The notes beneath the pieces are model-generated. The model worked only from the letters and a program-made list of their open reading frames with translations. It searched no databases and was not told where the DNA came from. Position numbers and translations under genes: made by a program. Below, piece by piece: positions 44,456 through 54,228 of a DNA stretch of 64,000 nucleotides (position 1 is its first letter; every line of letters starts with the position of its first letter). This DNA is from Nocardia brasiliensis IFM 10847 (GTDB lineage: Bacteria > Actinomycetota > Actinomycetes > Mycobacteriales > Mycobacteriaceae): positions 27,478-91,477 of the forward strand of contig NZ_BAUA01000072.1 in assembly GCF_000710915.1 (NCBI RefSeq). Reading direction: 5' to 3'.

Positions 44456-45985
44456 ATGCCCGAATACGGACCGTACGCGGAACTGCGCGAAACGCACACC
44501 GGGCTGGTGGTGCTGTTCGGCGATCGGGCGTACAAAGTGAAGAAGCCGCTACAGACGGACTTTCTCGACTTCAGCACGCCGCAACTGCGGGAACTCGCGT
44601 GTGCCCGTGAGGTGGAGTTGAACAGCAGGTTGGCACCGGACGTGTATCTCGGCGTGGCACACCTCACCGATCCCACCGGTGGGCCGGACGAACCGGTGGT
44701 ACTCATGCGCCGCATGCCGGAGCAGCGCAGGCTGTCGAACACCCTCGATGATCCCGCCCTGTCGCGTTCGCGGTTGTCGGCGCTGGTCCAGGTGCTCGCG
44801 CTGTTCCATCACTGTGCCCGCCGCGGTCCCGAGATCGACGCCGAGGGCACGCCGGACGCACTGCGTCGCCGCTGGAAAATCCTGTTGGGCAGTCTCGCCG
44901 ACCAGCCGGCCGCGGTGACCGACCCGCACCTGATCGAACGGATCGAGTGGCTGGCGATGCGGTATATCGACGGACGGGAGTCGCTGCTGCTGAACAGGAT
45001 TGCGGACGGTCGCGTTGTCGATGGACACGGCGACCTGCTCGCGGAGGACATCTTCGACCTGGCCGACGGCTTCCGGGTCCTGGACTGTCTGGACTTCGAC
45101 GACCGATTGCGCTACGTCGATTGCCTCGACGACATCGCCTTTCTGGCAATGGATCTGGAGTTCCGCGGGCACGCGAGCCTCGGTGCGCAACTGCTGGACG
45201 ACTATCTGCTGATCACCGCCGACCCCGCACCGCGGTCGTTGCGCGATCACTACGTCGCCTACCGCGCACTGGTCCGGGCGAAGGTCGATGTCATCCGCTT
45301 CGGGCAGGGCGACTCGGCCGCTCGGGACCGGATACACCGCCACCTGCGAATCGCAGTGCGTCATCTCGAATCCGGCGCCGTTCGGCTGGTGCTGATAGGC
45401 GGGCTGCCCGGAACCGGTAAATCTACTGTGGCCAAAGAGCTTTCGGCAAGCACAGGCGCTGCCGTCTGCTCCAGTGACGAGGTCCGCAAACAACTGCGCA
45501 CCGCCGGGACGGTTCCTGGCGACAGTGGAACCTTCGATGCCGGAGCATATTCCGCCGTGAACAAGGCCCGGGTCTACGCAGAATTGCTGACCCGGGCCCA
45601 CCGGCTGCTCTCGGCCGGGATATCGGTGATTCTCGATGCCAGCTGGATCGACGAGAGCGAACGGCACCGCGCTGCGCAGCTTGCCGTCGACACCCACGCT
45701 GATGTGCTCCAGTTGCGCTGTGTCTGTGCCCCGGAGGTGGCCGCTCGACGGATCAGCCGACGCGGATCCGGTGACTCCGATGCGACGCCACACATTGCCG
45801 CGGCGATGTCGGCGACGGCCGCACCATGGCCGCAGGCCGTCGTTCTCGACACCGAGGCGCCGCTCGCGGACACGTTGGCCGGCGCTTATCACGCCTGGCA
45901 GAGTGCGCCGGAGACGTCAAGGGACTTTGGTCACCCATTGAAGGTCCAACTCCGCGACATGGGGGACAAAATGTTCGTAGGCTGA
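44456..45985 (+). CDS. Rv2004c-like protein: phosphotransferase-like domain plus AAA/kinase ATPase
   Basis: This 509-residue protein has an N-terminal aminoglycoside-phosphotransferase-like kinase fold (LVVLFGDRAYKVKKPL at the start, GHGDLLAEDIFDL with the catalytic loop, about residue 190) and a C-terminal P-loop kinase (GLPGTGKSTVAKEL, about residue 320). It corresponds to mycobacterial Rv2004c, a DosR-regulon protein of unknown substrate. ATG 44456 was chosen, with gaaagg upstream. DosR-like boxes for devR lie inside its 3' end. Confidence 0.88.
   Translation: MPEYGPYAELRETHTGLVVLFGDRAYKVKKPLQTDFLDFSTPQLRELACAREVELNSRLAPDVYLGVAHLTDPTGGPDEPVVLMRRMPEQRRLSNTLDDPALSRSRLSALVQVLALFHHCARRGPEIDAEGTPDALRRRWKILLGSLADQPAAVTDPHLIERIEWLAMRYIDGRESLLLNRIADGRVVDGHGDLLAEDIFDLADGFRVLDCLDFDDRLRYVDCLDDIAFLAMDLEFRGHASLGAQLLDDYLLITADPAPRSLRDHYVAYRALVRAKVDVIRFGQGDSAARDRIHRHLRIAVRHLESGAVRLVLIGGLPGTGKSTVAKELSASTGAAVCSSDEVRKQLRTAGTVPGDSGTFDAGAYSAVNKARVYAELLTRAHRLLSAGISVILDASWIDESERHRAAQLAVDTHADVLQLRCVCAPEVAARRISRRGSGDSDATPHIAAAMSATAAPWPQAVVLDTEAPLADTLAGAYHAWQSAPETSRDFGHPLKVQLRDMGDKMFVG
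45921..45976 (+). promoter_or_regulatory. Putative DosR boxes of devR, inside upstream coding sequence
   Basis: GGGACTTTGGTCAC (45921) matches 12 of 14 positions, the best score seen in this window. A second, GGGACAAAATGTTC (45963, 10 of 14), lies 42 bp downstream. Both are within the last 65 bp of the kinase/ATPase gene, and the second is 36 bp before devR. The pair suggests devR autoregulation. Confidence 0.65.
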
Positions 45986-46012
45986 ATCAACTGCTCAGAG
46001 AGGTGCACCGGT

Positions 46013-46660
46013 ATGGTCACAGTGTTCTTGGTGGACGATCACGCGATCGTGCGACGCGGAGTCGCCGATCTCATCGACGCCGAAACCGACCTTCAGGTCA
46101 TCGGCGAGGCAGGCACCGTGTCGCAAGCAATGGCGCGGATCCCCGCGTTGCGTCCCGACGTCGTCGTGCTCGACGTGCGACTACCCGACGGCAACGGCAT
46201 CGAACTCTGCCGCGACCTGCTCGACCAACATCCCGGCCTGCGCTGCCTCATCCTGACCTCGTTCACCGACGAGCAAGCGATGCTCGACGCGATCCTGGCC
46301 GGGGCCGGCGGATACGTCGTCAAAGATATCGGCACTACCGAATTGGTCGACGCCGTAAGAGAAGTCGGAGCCGGACGCTCACTGCTGGACAACCGGGCAG
46401 CTGCAGCGCTCATGGCCAAACTCCGCGCGGAAGCCGAGGCCAAGAGCGGTCCGCTCGCCGCTCTGACCGAGCAAGAGCGAACCCTGCTCGAATTGCTCGG
46501 CGAAGGATTGACCAACCGGCAGATCGCCGCCCGCATGTTCCTGGCCGAGAAGACCGTGAAGAATTATGTTTCCCGACTATTGTCCAAGCTAGGCGTGGAG
46601 CGACGCACCCAAGCGGCCGTGATCGCCTCCAAGCTCAACACACCGCCGCTGCGGGAATGA
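46013..46660 (+). CDS. devR: DevR/DosR-family response regulator
   Basis: This 215-residue NarL/LuxR-type regulator has an N-terminal receiver domain with the phospho-aspartate in [17 protein letters not shown] (D54), IL-TS switch and conserved lysine (VVKDI), and a C-terminal HTH ([19 protein letters not shown]) that matches DosR in its DNA-contacting [11 protein letters not shown]. The whole protein is very close to mycobacterial DosR. It is preceded by DosR-like boxes and followed 78 bp later by its sensor kinase, so it is probably the master regulator of the island. Confidence 0.95.
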   Translation: MVTVFLVDDHAIVRRGVADLIDAETDLQVIGEAGTVSQAMARIPALRPDVVVLDVRLPDGNGIELCRDLLDQHPGLRCLILTSFTDEQAMLDAILAGAGGYVVKDIGTTELVDAVREVGAGRSLLDNRAAAALMAKLRAEAEAKSGPLAALTEQERTLLELLGEGLTNRQIAARMFLAEKTVKNYVSRLLSKLGVERRTQAAVIASKLNTPPLRE

Positions 46661-46675
46661 GTCGCTGCCTGCTAG

Positions 46676-48505
<1,830 letters not shown>

Positions 48506-48521
48506 CCGAGAGCGCTATCTG

Positions 48522-48557
48522 CGGCCTTTGGACCCGCACAGTGGGGACCAAGGACAG
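48522..48557 (+). promoter_or_regulatory. Putative tandem DosR boxes of USP operon
   Basis: CGGCCTTTGGACCC (48522, 10 of 14) and GGGACCAAGGACAG (48544, 9 of 14) start exactly 22 bp apart. Then come the shared ttcctaac.tac.ggtacc segment (48579-48596) and acccgaaggg before the start. This copies the layout at 14092. Confidence 0.65.
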
Positions 48558-48626
48558 ACGTGTCGGTAAGGGTCCAATTCCTAACCTACGGGTACCAGAT
48601 TCACTGGACCCGAAGGGATGCCGCTC

Positions 48627-49544
48627 ATGTCCACCTCCGCTATCCGCGACCCGCGGCGGTCGGCCACCGCCGCGGTGGTCGTCGGCGTCGATGGGTCCGA
48701 AGCCTCCGATCTCGCCGTGCGCTGGGCCGCCGAGACAGCGTCGCAACACGACAGGCGACTGCATATCGCGCACGGTCTCGATCTGGCGTCGTCGGCGGAT
48801 CTGCTCGGCATCTACAACACGATGGTTCCCGCCATCGTCGACAAGATCCGTCGGCGCGGTGCCGATCTCGTCCTGTCCGCACGGAGCCTGGCCCACCAGA
48901 TCGATCCCGCCCTGGACGTGGAAACCGAAGTCTCGGAGGCCGATCCAGCGCGCCTGCTGATCCGTCACTCGAAGAGCGCGTACCTCGTCGCTCTCGGCGC
49001 CTCGGGCGACCACACCGCTCTCGGCTATGTCGGCTCCACGCTCGCCGCCGTGGCCTGCCACGGCCGGGGCAGCATCGTGATCGTCCGCGATACCGGCACC
49101 GAACAGCAGACGCGCCGGGCCGGTCCCGTGGTGCTCGGCCTGGATGGCACCGTGCACAGCGAACCGGCCGTCGCGGCGGCGTTCGCCGAAGCCAGTGAAC
49201 GTCGCACGCAACTAGTGGCCGTGCACGCGTGGGGTGATCCCTTCTTCGACCGATTCGCCGAAGTGCCACATCGGCTCCCGAACAACGGTGTCCAGCTCGC
49301 CGGACAGGCCCTCATCGGCGAACAGCTCGCCGGCTGGCCCGAGAAGTACCCGGACGTGCAGGTCATCCGCAAGGTCTATCCGTTCGGTCCCCGCCGCGCC
49401 TTGATCGACTGGTCCGGCTCCGCCCAACTCGTCGTCGTCGGCAGTCGCGGCCGTGGCGGATTCCGCGGACTGCTGCTCGGCTCCACCAGCAACACGTTGA
49501 TCCAGCGCGCGCACTGTCCGGTCATGGTCGTGCACCCGAAGTAG
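48627..49544 (+). CDS. Universal stress protein, tandem UspA domains (type A)
   Basis: This 305-residue protein has two UspA domains, VVVGVDGSEAS at the start and the ATP loop GSRGRGGFRGLLLGSTSN in the second, ending CPVMVVHPK. The second domain opens VVLGLDGT, unlike most of its relatives. ATG 48627 was chosen because gaaggg is nine bases away and because the same layout occurs before the USP gene at 14194; ATG 48618 touches the ribosome binding site. It is the first of an A-B pair placed right after devS, behind its own putative boxes. Confidence 0.9.
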   Translation: MSTSAIRDPRRSATAAVVVGVDGSEASDLAVRWAAETASQHDRRLHIAHGLDLASSADLLGIYNTMVPAIVDKIRRRGADLVLSARSLAHQIDPALDVETEVSEADPARLLIRHSKSAYLVALGASGDHTALGYVGSTLAAVACHGRGSIVIVRDTGTEQQTRRAGPVVLGLDGTVHSEPAVAAAFAEASERRTQLVAVHAWGDPFFDRFAEVPHRLPNNGVQLAGQALIGEQLAGWPEKYPDVQVIRKVYPFGPRRALIDWSGSAQLVVVGSRGRGGFRGLLLGSTSNTLIQRAHCPVMVVHPK

Positions 49545-49575
49545 CACCTACCGCTATCGAAAGGGATGAAATCCC

Positions 49576-50454
49576 ATGTCTACCAACAGCATCAACCCAC
49601 CTGTCGTGGTGGGTATCGACGGCTCCAGCCCGGCCGACGAGGCATTGCGCTGGGCCGCTGTGGACGCCGCGCACCACGACGCCCCACTGCACATCGTCTT
49701 TGCCGTGGGCGCACGGGCCGACTTCGGCCCCGGGGTCGACTTCCGCCGGATCGATCACGACGAGTACCTCGCCGCCTGCGCCACCACGCTCGCGGCGGCG
49801 CGTCGATTCGCCACGGCGGCAGCCGAAGCCGTCGACGAACTCGTCGTCGATACCTTCATGGTCGAGGCGTCGCCGATCCCCGCCCTGCTGGACAGGTCGA
49901 AGGACGCACGGCTACTGGTGGTGGGCACGCACGGAGCGGGTGCTTTCCGCCGCGGTCTCCTCGGGTCGGTGAGTACCGCACTCGCCCGGCACGCGCACTG
50001 CCCGGTCGCGATCGTGCCCGAACCCGAGCGGTATTCGGCGCGGCGCGTGCGCGGGCCGGTGGTGGTCGGTGCCGACGGATCGCCGTGCAGTACTCGCGCC
50101 GTCGAGATCGCCTTCGACGAGGCGTTCCGGCGCAATGTACCGGTCCGCGCCGTGCTCACCTGGTCTGAATTCCATCGATACCTGCCGGACGCCGAGATGC
50201 AGACCGAGGCAACCGCGTTGCTGTCCGAAACACTGGCCGGCTATGCCGATCGCTATCCCGACCTCGTGATCGAACGGGTTGTCGTCAAGGATCAACCCGC
50301 CAAACGACTACTCGTGGAAAGTGAACAAGCCCAGCTGATCGTGGTCGGCAGCCACGGCCGCGGCGGTTTCGCGGGCATGACACTCGGTTCGGTCAGTCAA
50401 GCGGTCCTGCACGCCGCCGATTGCCCGATCATCATCGCGCGCCCGCAGAACTGA
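49576..50454 (+). CDS. Universal stress protein, tandem UspA domains (type B)
   Basis: This 292-residue type B USP carries GTHGAGAFRRGLLGSVST in the first domain and GSHGRGGFAGMTLGSVSQ in the second, ending DCPIIIARPQN. It follows its type A partner by 31 bp. A convergent WS/DGAT gene stops at the very next base after its stop codon, so the two transcription units collide here with no intergenic terminator visible. Confidence 0.9.
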   Translation: MSTNSINPPVVVGIDGSSPADEALRWAAVDAAHHDAPLHIVFAVGARADFGPGVDFRRIDHDEYLAACATTLAAARRFATAAAEAVDELVVDTFMVEASPIPALLDRSKDARLLVVGTHGAGAFRRGLLGSVSTALARHAHCPVAIVPEPERYSARRVRGPVVVGADGSPCSTRAVEIAFDEAFRRNVPVRAVLTWSEFHRYLPDAEMQTEATALLSETLAGYADRYPDLVIERVVVKDQPAKRLLVESEQAQLIVVGSHGRGGFAGMTLGSVSQAVLHAADCPIIIARPQN

Positions 50455-51798
50455 TCAGCCGGGCGCGATTTCCCGGGCACGCTGAAGGAGGTACTCGATG
50501 GCTTCTTCGATGCGTGCGGAGAGCAGGTGCAGGTCCGGGTTGCTGTCGTAATCGCCGGTGATGCCGAACCGCAACTGATCGCCGTAGCTCAAAATCGCTA
50601 TACCGGTGCGCACGCGCATCGCGATCGGCACATAAGCCAGGATTTCCAGTACTTCCCGGCCGTATAAATACAGTCGACGCCGGGGGCCGGGCACGTTCGT
50701 CGCCAAACCCGAAATGCCGCGCTGCGGATACCGGGACACCAAGCGCACGGTCCACGCGACCGATGCGAACGGGAGCCAGCGGGCCAGGGTGAGGAACGAA
50801 TTCGCGGCCGCCGACTCACCGCTCGCCTTGTGTTCGGACATCCGGTCGTGCACGAGGGCCAATTGCTCGACGGGATCGGCGGATTCGATCGGAAGCAGCG
50901 GCAGCATCGCCGAAACCCGGTTGTCGAGTGTGCCTTTCGCATCCGCCGCGCGCACCGATACCGGCGTGAGGATGCGCAGCTTGTCCGCTGTCGGTTCCTC
51001 GCCGCGAGCCAGCAGCAGGGTGCGAAATGCCGCGGCCACGGCGGCCAGAACCACGTCGTTGACGGTGGTGCCGAAGACCGCGCCGATTTCCCGGACGACG
51101 GGCAGCGTGGTGCGCGCAACGGTGTACCGCCGTTGCCGCCCGATCGAACCGTTCAGCGAGGACCCGGCGGCAGGCAGCGCTGCCGACAGCACCAACGGCA
51201 CGGCCGCGCGCAAGGTGCGCACTACGAACCGCGGCGCCGACACTGGCAGTCGCAACACGTTCAGCAGCAGGCGATCCCATGCCAAAGGCGTGTCGACACC
51301 GTTCGGCACAGCGGTCAGCCACCGACCGGCCGGAGCGTCACAGAGCCGTTCGAACAGCGTGATACCGGAGATCCCGTCCACCATGCTGTGGTGCGCCTTC
51401 ACGATCATCGCCCACCGATCGTCGGCGAGACGCTCGATAACGATGCACTGCCACAGCGGGTGATCCCGATCCAGCCGTTCCTCCATCACCTCGGCGACCA
51501 ATTCGCACAGCGCCGCCTCATCCGCGGGCTCCGGCAACGCCATCCACCGAATATGGTGCGCCAGATCGAAATTCGAATCCGGCACCCATACCGGCGCGGC
51601 GATATCCAGCGGTGCGCGCCGCACTCTCTGCCGAAGCCTGCTGTCGACGTCCAATCTCGCCGCCAATTCCGACACGAGTTCCGCGCGGGTCGGCGGAGAC
51701 CCCGCGAGGATCGCGACGGCGCCGATCCCGACACTCACATGCCGGTCGCCGTCTTCCAGTTCCATGAAACCCGAGTCCAGTGGACCTAATTCGGACAT
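50455..51798 (-). CDS. Wax ester synthase/diacylglycerol acyltransferase (WS/DGAT)
   Basis: A 447-residue WS/DGAT enzyme with the catalytic HHSMVDG (HHxxxDG), the NDVVLAAVAAAF motif (about residue 251), and typical ELxxR regions. This is the second of two WS/DGAT enzymes here and resembles mycobacterial Rv3130c (Tgs1) in genomic setting near devRS. It would make triacylglycerol for storage in dormancy. Its N-terminus (PLDSGFMELED) is at the expected position. ggaaaag lies upstream of the ATG. Confidence 0.88.
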   Translation of the reverse strand: MSELGPLDSGFMELEDGDRHVSVGIGAVAILAGSPPTRAELVSELAARLDVDSRLRQRVRRAPLDIAAPVWVPDSNFDLAHHIRWMALPEPADEAALCELVAEVMEERLDRDHPLWQCIVIERLADDRWAMIVKAHHSMVDGISGITLFERLCDAPAGRWLTAVPNGVDTPLAWDRLLLNVLRLPVSAPRFVVRTLRAAVPLVLSAALPAAGSSLNGSIGRQRRYTVARTTLPVVREIGAVFGTTVNDVVLAAVAAAFRTLLLARGEEPTADKLRILTPVSVRAADAKGTLDNRVSAMLPLLPIESADPVEQLALVHDRMSEHKASGESAAANSFLTLARWLPFASVAWTVRLVSRYPQRGISGLATNVPGPRRRLYLYGREVLEILAYVPIAMRVRTGIAILSYGDQLRFGITGDYDSNPDLHLLSARIEEAIEYLLQRAREIAPG

Positions 51799-51828
51799 CG
51801 CAGATCTTTTCCGTTCCGAGGCTCGGCC

Positions 51829-52641
51829 TCAGCATTCGACGCCGGTCACGGCGAAGCGCTCCACCGCGGCCACATGCCCACCCGTGGCGACCGCGACGGT
51901 CAGGGTGGCGGGACAGGTCGCGGTAAACGGCACCTGCACGGTCCATGGGATATTCGTGCCGCCCGCGGGAACAGGGGCGGCCGTCCCGGCCGGTTGCGGC
52001 CCGCTGCCGCCGCGGACCTGCACCTGCAAACTCTCGTCTACGCCGGTGATCCGACCGCTGACCTGAAGCGGGGACGAGACCGAAGCAGCGTAAGCCGGTG
52101 TCGTCAGGGCCAGTGTGGTGTCTTCGGTACCGACCACCTCCCACGGGCCGTTCGCAGCGGTGCCGATCCGAACCAGATGCAGCACGGCGGCAGTCGCGGG
52201 CGCGCCGTTCGGGTCGGCGAAGCCGACACCGATCCAGGCCTGCTCGGCTCGGATCGACGAACTGGTGACTTGGTCGACGCTCGTGTATCCGAGATGCTGC
52301 TGCGTGAACATCAACGCGACGGTGTCCGGATCGTCGTGCCACGGCTGATGGCCGCCTGGACGCGCCTGTCGAACCCAGGCGTCCGCCTCGGCGATACTGG
52401 CGAAGGGAAACAGAGGTTGATAGGCGAAACCAGCGGGTTCGGGCGATTTCGACGGCGCGGCGGTACCCGGGGCAAGTGATGCGGAGCCGGTCGGCGCCGC
52501 CGTGGGCGGTGTGGTGACCGGTGCGCTCTCGTCGACGTCGCGGGTCACCGCGACGACCAGCGCAAACACGGCGAGCACGACCGCCGCAGCGGCCAAGACC
52601 ACCACGGTCAGCCAATGGCGTTGCGGCGAAGTCGCTTTCAT
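51829..52641 (-). CDS. Membrane-anchored protein with Gmad2-like domain
   Basis: A 270-residue protein with an uncleaved N-terminal anchor (residues about 12-34), a Thr/Pro/Ala-rich linker (to about 75), and a large extracytoplasmic region; the last 90 residues (SSPLQVSGRITGVDESLQVQVRG) resemble Gmad2. It is the second Gmad2-like protein in the window (see 30555). ATG 52641 has gagg six bases away. It ends 30 bp before the WS/DGAT start on the same strand, so co-expression with lipid synthesis is likely. Confidence 0.65.
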   Translation of the reverse strand: MKATSPQRHWLTVVVLAAAAVVLAVFALVVAVTRDVDESAPVTTPPTAAPTGSASLAPGTAAPSKSPEPAGFAYQPLFPFASIAEADAWVRQARPGGHQPWHDDPDTVALMFTQQHLGYTSVDQVTSSSIRAEQAWIGVGFADPNGAPATAAVLHLVRIGTAANGPWEVVGTEDTTLALTTPAYAASVSSPLQVSGRITGVDESLQVQVRGGSGPQPAGTAAPVPAGGTNIPWTVQVPFTATCPATLTVAVATGGHVAAVERFAVTGVEC

Positions 52642-52664
52642 ATCGATCCTCACTCCGAAGAGGT

Positions 52665-52698
52665 GCTGTCCACCGCACGGGCACCGGCGGTGGACAGC
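52665..52698 (-). terminator. Strong hairpin after hsp20
   Basis: GCTGTCCACCGC and its exact complement are separated by a 10-base loop, giving a perfect 12-bp stem. It starts 13 bp after the hsp20 stop. There is no T-run on the minus strand, so termination may be attenuated or it may act as an mRNA stabiliser. Confidence 0.6.
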
Positions 52699-52710
52699 CT
52701 CCTCTGTGCT

Positions 52711-53133
52711 CTATTCTGCCTCTTTGACCTCGACCTTCTTCGCGACTTCCTTGGGCTCGCCGAGCGGGATGCTGACGGTGAGAATGCCCTTCGCGTAGCT
52801 CGCCTCGATCCCGTCTTCCTCGGCGTTGTGCGGCAGCGTGACGGACCGATAGAACGATCCGTAACTGAACTCCGAACGTCCCTTCTCCTCGTGCTTTTCG
52901 GTGCGCTCTGCCTTGATCGTCAACTGCCGGCCCCGGATCGACACGTCGACGTCCTTGGCCGGATCGATCCCCGGCATCTCCGCACGCACGACATAGTGAC
53001 CGTCCTCGACCGCGTCCTCGACCCGCAGCAGATGCGAGCCGAAAATCGGCGCCATTCCGGTGGGCGCGAACGAGTTCCACAGATCATTCAGATCAGGCAG
53101 CAACGATTCGCGATGGGCGGGAAGCAGGCTCAT
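52711..53133 (-). CDS. hspX: Hsp20/alpha-crystallin small heat shock protein
   Basis: This 140-residue chaperone begins MSLLPAHRESLLPDLNDLWN, then the alpha-crystallin domain (about 40-130) with VRAEMPGIDPAKDVDVSIRG, FSYGSFYRSVTLP and the GILTVSIPLGEP motif. It ends in a charged tail. This corresponds to mycobacterial HspX/Acr (Rv2031c), the best known DosR-induced protein. ATG 53133 has gaggaggaacc. The upstream site at 53243 supports DosR control. Confidence 0.9.
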   Translation of the reverse strand: MSLLPAHRESLLPDLNDLWNSFAPTGMAPIFGSHLLRVEDAVEDGHYVVRAEMPGIDPAKDVDVSIRGRQLTIKAERTEKHEEKGRSEFSYGSFYRSVTLPHNAEEDGIEASYAKGILTVSIPLGEPKEVAKKVEVKEAE

Positions 53134-53242
53134 GGTTCCTCCTCGATGAAATGTCCTCGGACACCATCGATTCCACTCATCTACGGCGTTGCTCGATAGG
53201 GCATCGAGTCGTCTGCGGTACCGACGGGGGGAAGCGGCACGG

Positions 53243-53288
53243 GTGACCAAAGCCACTAGAGCACCAAGCCGTTTCGTGACCCTGTCAC
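53243..53288. promoter_or_regulatory. Putative DosR box and perfect palindrome upstream of hsp20
   Basis: GTGACCAAAGCCAC (53243-53256) matches 10 of 14 positions. A second element, GTGAC-CCT-GTCAC (53276-53288), is a perfect palindrome whose start lies 33 bp farther upstream of hsp20. Both are in the gap between the divergent hsp20 and CBS genes and may serve both. Confidence 0.5.
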
Positions 53289-53338
53289 ATCCGCCGCCGA
53301 CAGCGGGTTATCGAAGGAGTGTCGAATTCCGCAGGGCA

Positions 53339-53352
53339 GTGACCTTTTCCCC
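53339..53352. promoter_or_regulatory. Putative DosR box of CBS protein
   Basis: GTGACCTTTTCCCC matches 9 of 14 positions, 66 bp before the CBS-protein ATG. Confidence 0.4.
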
Positions 53353-53417
53353 TGGTGCCAGGCCTCGGCACGGCCGAATGATGGCAGAGTTATCGCCCCT
53401 CTGGAAGGAGAATCATC

Positions 53418-53864
53418 ATGACCACCGCCCAGACCGTCATGCGCTCCGACGTGGCACATATCAGCGTGCGCGACACGATGGAAACAGCCGCTCAGCGCAT
53501 GCGCCAGCTCAATGTCGGCGCGCTCCCGATCTGCGACAGTGACGGGTGTCCGGTCGGGATCGTCACCGACCGTGACATCGTCGTCAAGGTGGTCGGCGTC
53601 GGCGCCAACCCCAAAACCACCACGGCCGGCGAATTGGCGCAAGGTGCCGACCATCTGCATACCGTCGAGACCGGCACCGATATCGACGAGGCGCTCGCGG
53701 TCATGGCGGAAAATCAGATCAGACGCCTCCCGGTGACCGAGAACGGCTCGTTGGTCGGCATCATCACCGAGGCCGATCTGGCGCGCCACCTGCCCGAGAA
53801 AGAGGTCGCCGAATTCGTCGAAGCGGTGTGCGCTCAGCACCTGCCCAGCACGACCGAAGCGTAG
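53418..53864 (+). CDS. hrp1: Hrp1-like CBS-domain protein
   Basis: This 148-residue protein consists of two CBS motifs and closely follows mycobacterial Rv2626c (Hrp1) from MTTAQTVMRSDV through GALPICDSDG, TDRDIVVKVVGVG, TAGELAQGAD, RRLPV and ITEADLARHLPE. Hrp1 is a strongly DosR-induced protein that is secreted in mycobacteria; the adenylate ligand and role are unclear. It is divergent from hsp20 and followed by a hairpin. Confidence 0.9.
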   Translation: MTTAQTVMRSDVAHISVRDTMETAAQRMRQLNVGALPICDSDGCPVGIVTDRDIVVKVVGVGANPKTTTAGELAQGADHLHTVETGTDIDEALAVMAENQIRRLPVTENGSLVGIITEADLARHLPEKEVAEFVEAVCAQHLPSTTEA

Positions 53865-53880
53865 CGGCGCGACCGCACAA

Positions 53881-53908
53881 CGCCGCACCAGCCCGGCCTG
53901 GTGCGGCG
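53881..53908 (+). terminator. Hairpin after CBS gene
   Basis: CGCCGCACCAG and CTGGTGCGGCG form a perfect 11-bp stem around a 6-base loop, 17 bp after the CBS stop. There is no U-tract after it; it also separates the convergent acyl-carrier operon. Confidence 0.6.
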
Positions 53909-53952
53909 CCGGTGATGTCCGAACATACGCAACCCGGCTTACCGCGCCGGAA

Positions 53953-54207
53953 TCATGTTCCCGCAGTTACGAAATCGACGCACGCACCGATGGTCGCCAG
54001 CTTCGGGTAGTCCACTTCATCGATCCGTACTCCGCTGGCGAGTGTCAGCCTTTCCACAAACGTCAGAAAGTCGAGCGAGTCGAGATCGAGCGCTGCGCGC
54101 AGCGGCTCGTCCACGTCGAGGCCGGTCAGGTCCGCCTCGGTGGCGAACCCGCGCAGTGCGGACCGCACCGCCAGCTCTGCTTCCGATCGAGACAACGTAT
54201 TGGGCAT
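53953..54207 (-). CDS. Acyl carrier protein
   Basis: This 84-residue protein has the phosphopantetheine site in LDLDSLDFL (serine at about residue 42) within the normal ACP helix II. It begins MPNTLSRSEAEL. ATG 54207 was chosen; GTG 54216 is an alternative, in which case gagagg is very close. It is the last gene of the acs-PDH operon, 21 bp after E2. Its partner enzymes are unknown, but a carrier with a PDH E2 suggests that acetyl or acyl groups are loaded onto it. Confidence 0.85.
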   Translation of the reverse strand: MPNTLSRSEAELAVRSALRGFATEADLTGLDVDEPLRAALDLDSLDFLTFVERLTLASGVRIDEVDYPKLATIGACVDFVTAGT

Positions 54208-54228
54208 GATCCGCACTACCTCTCGTGA

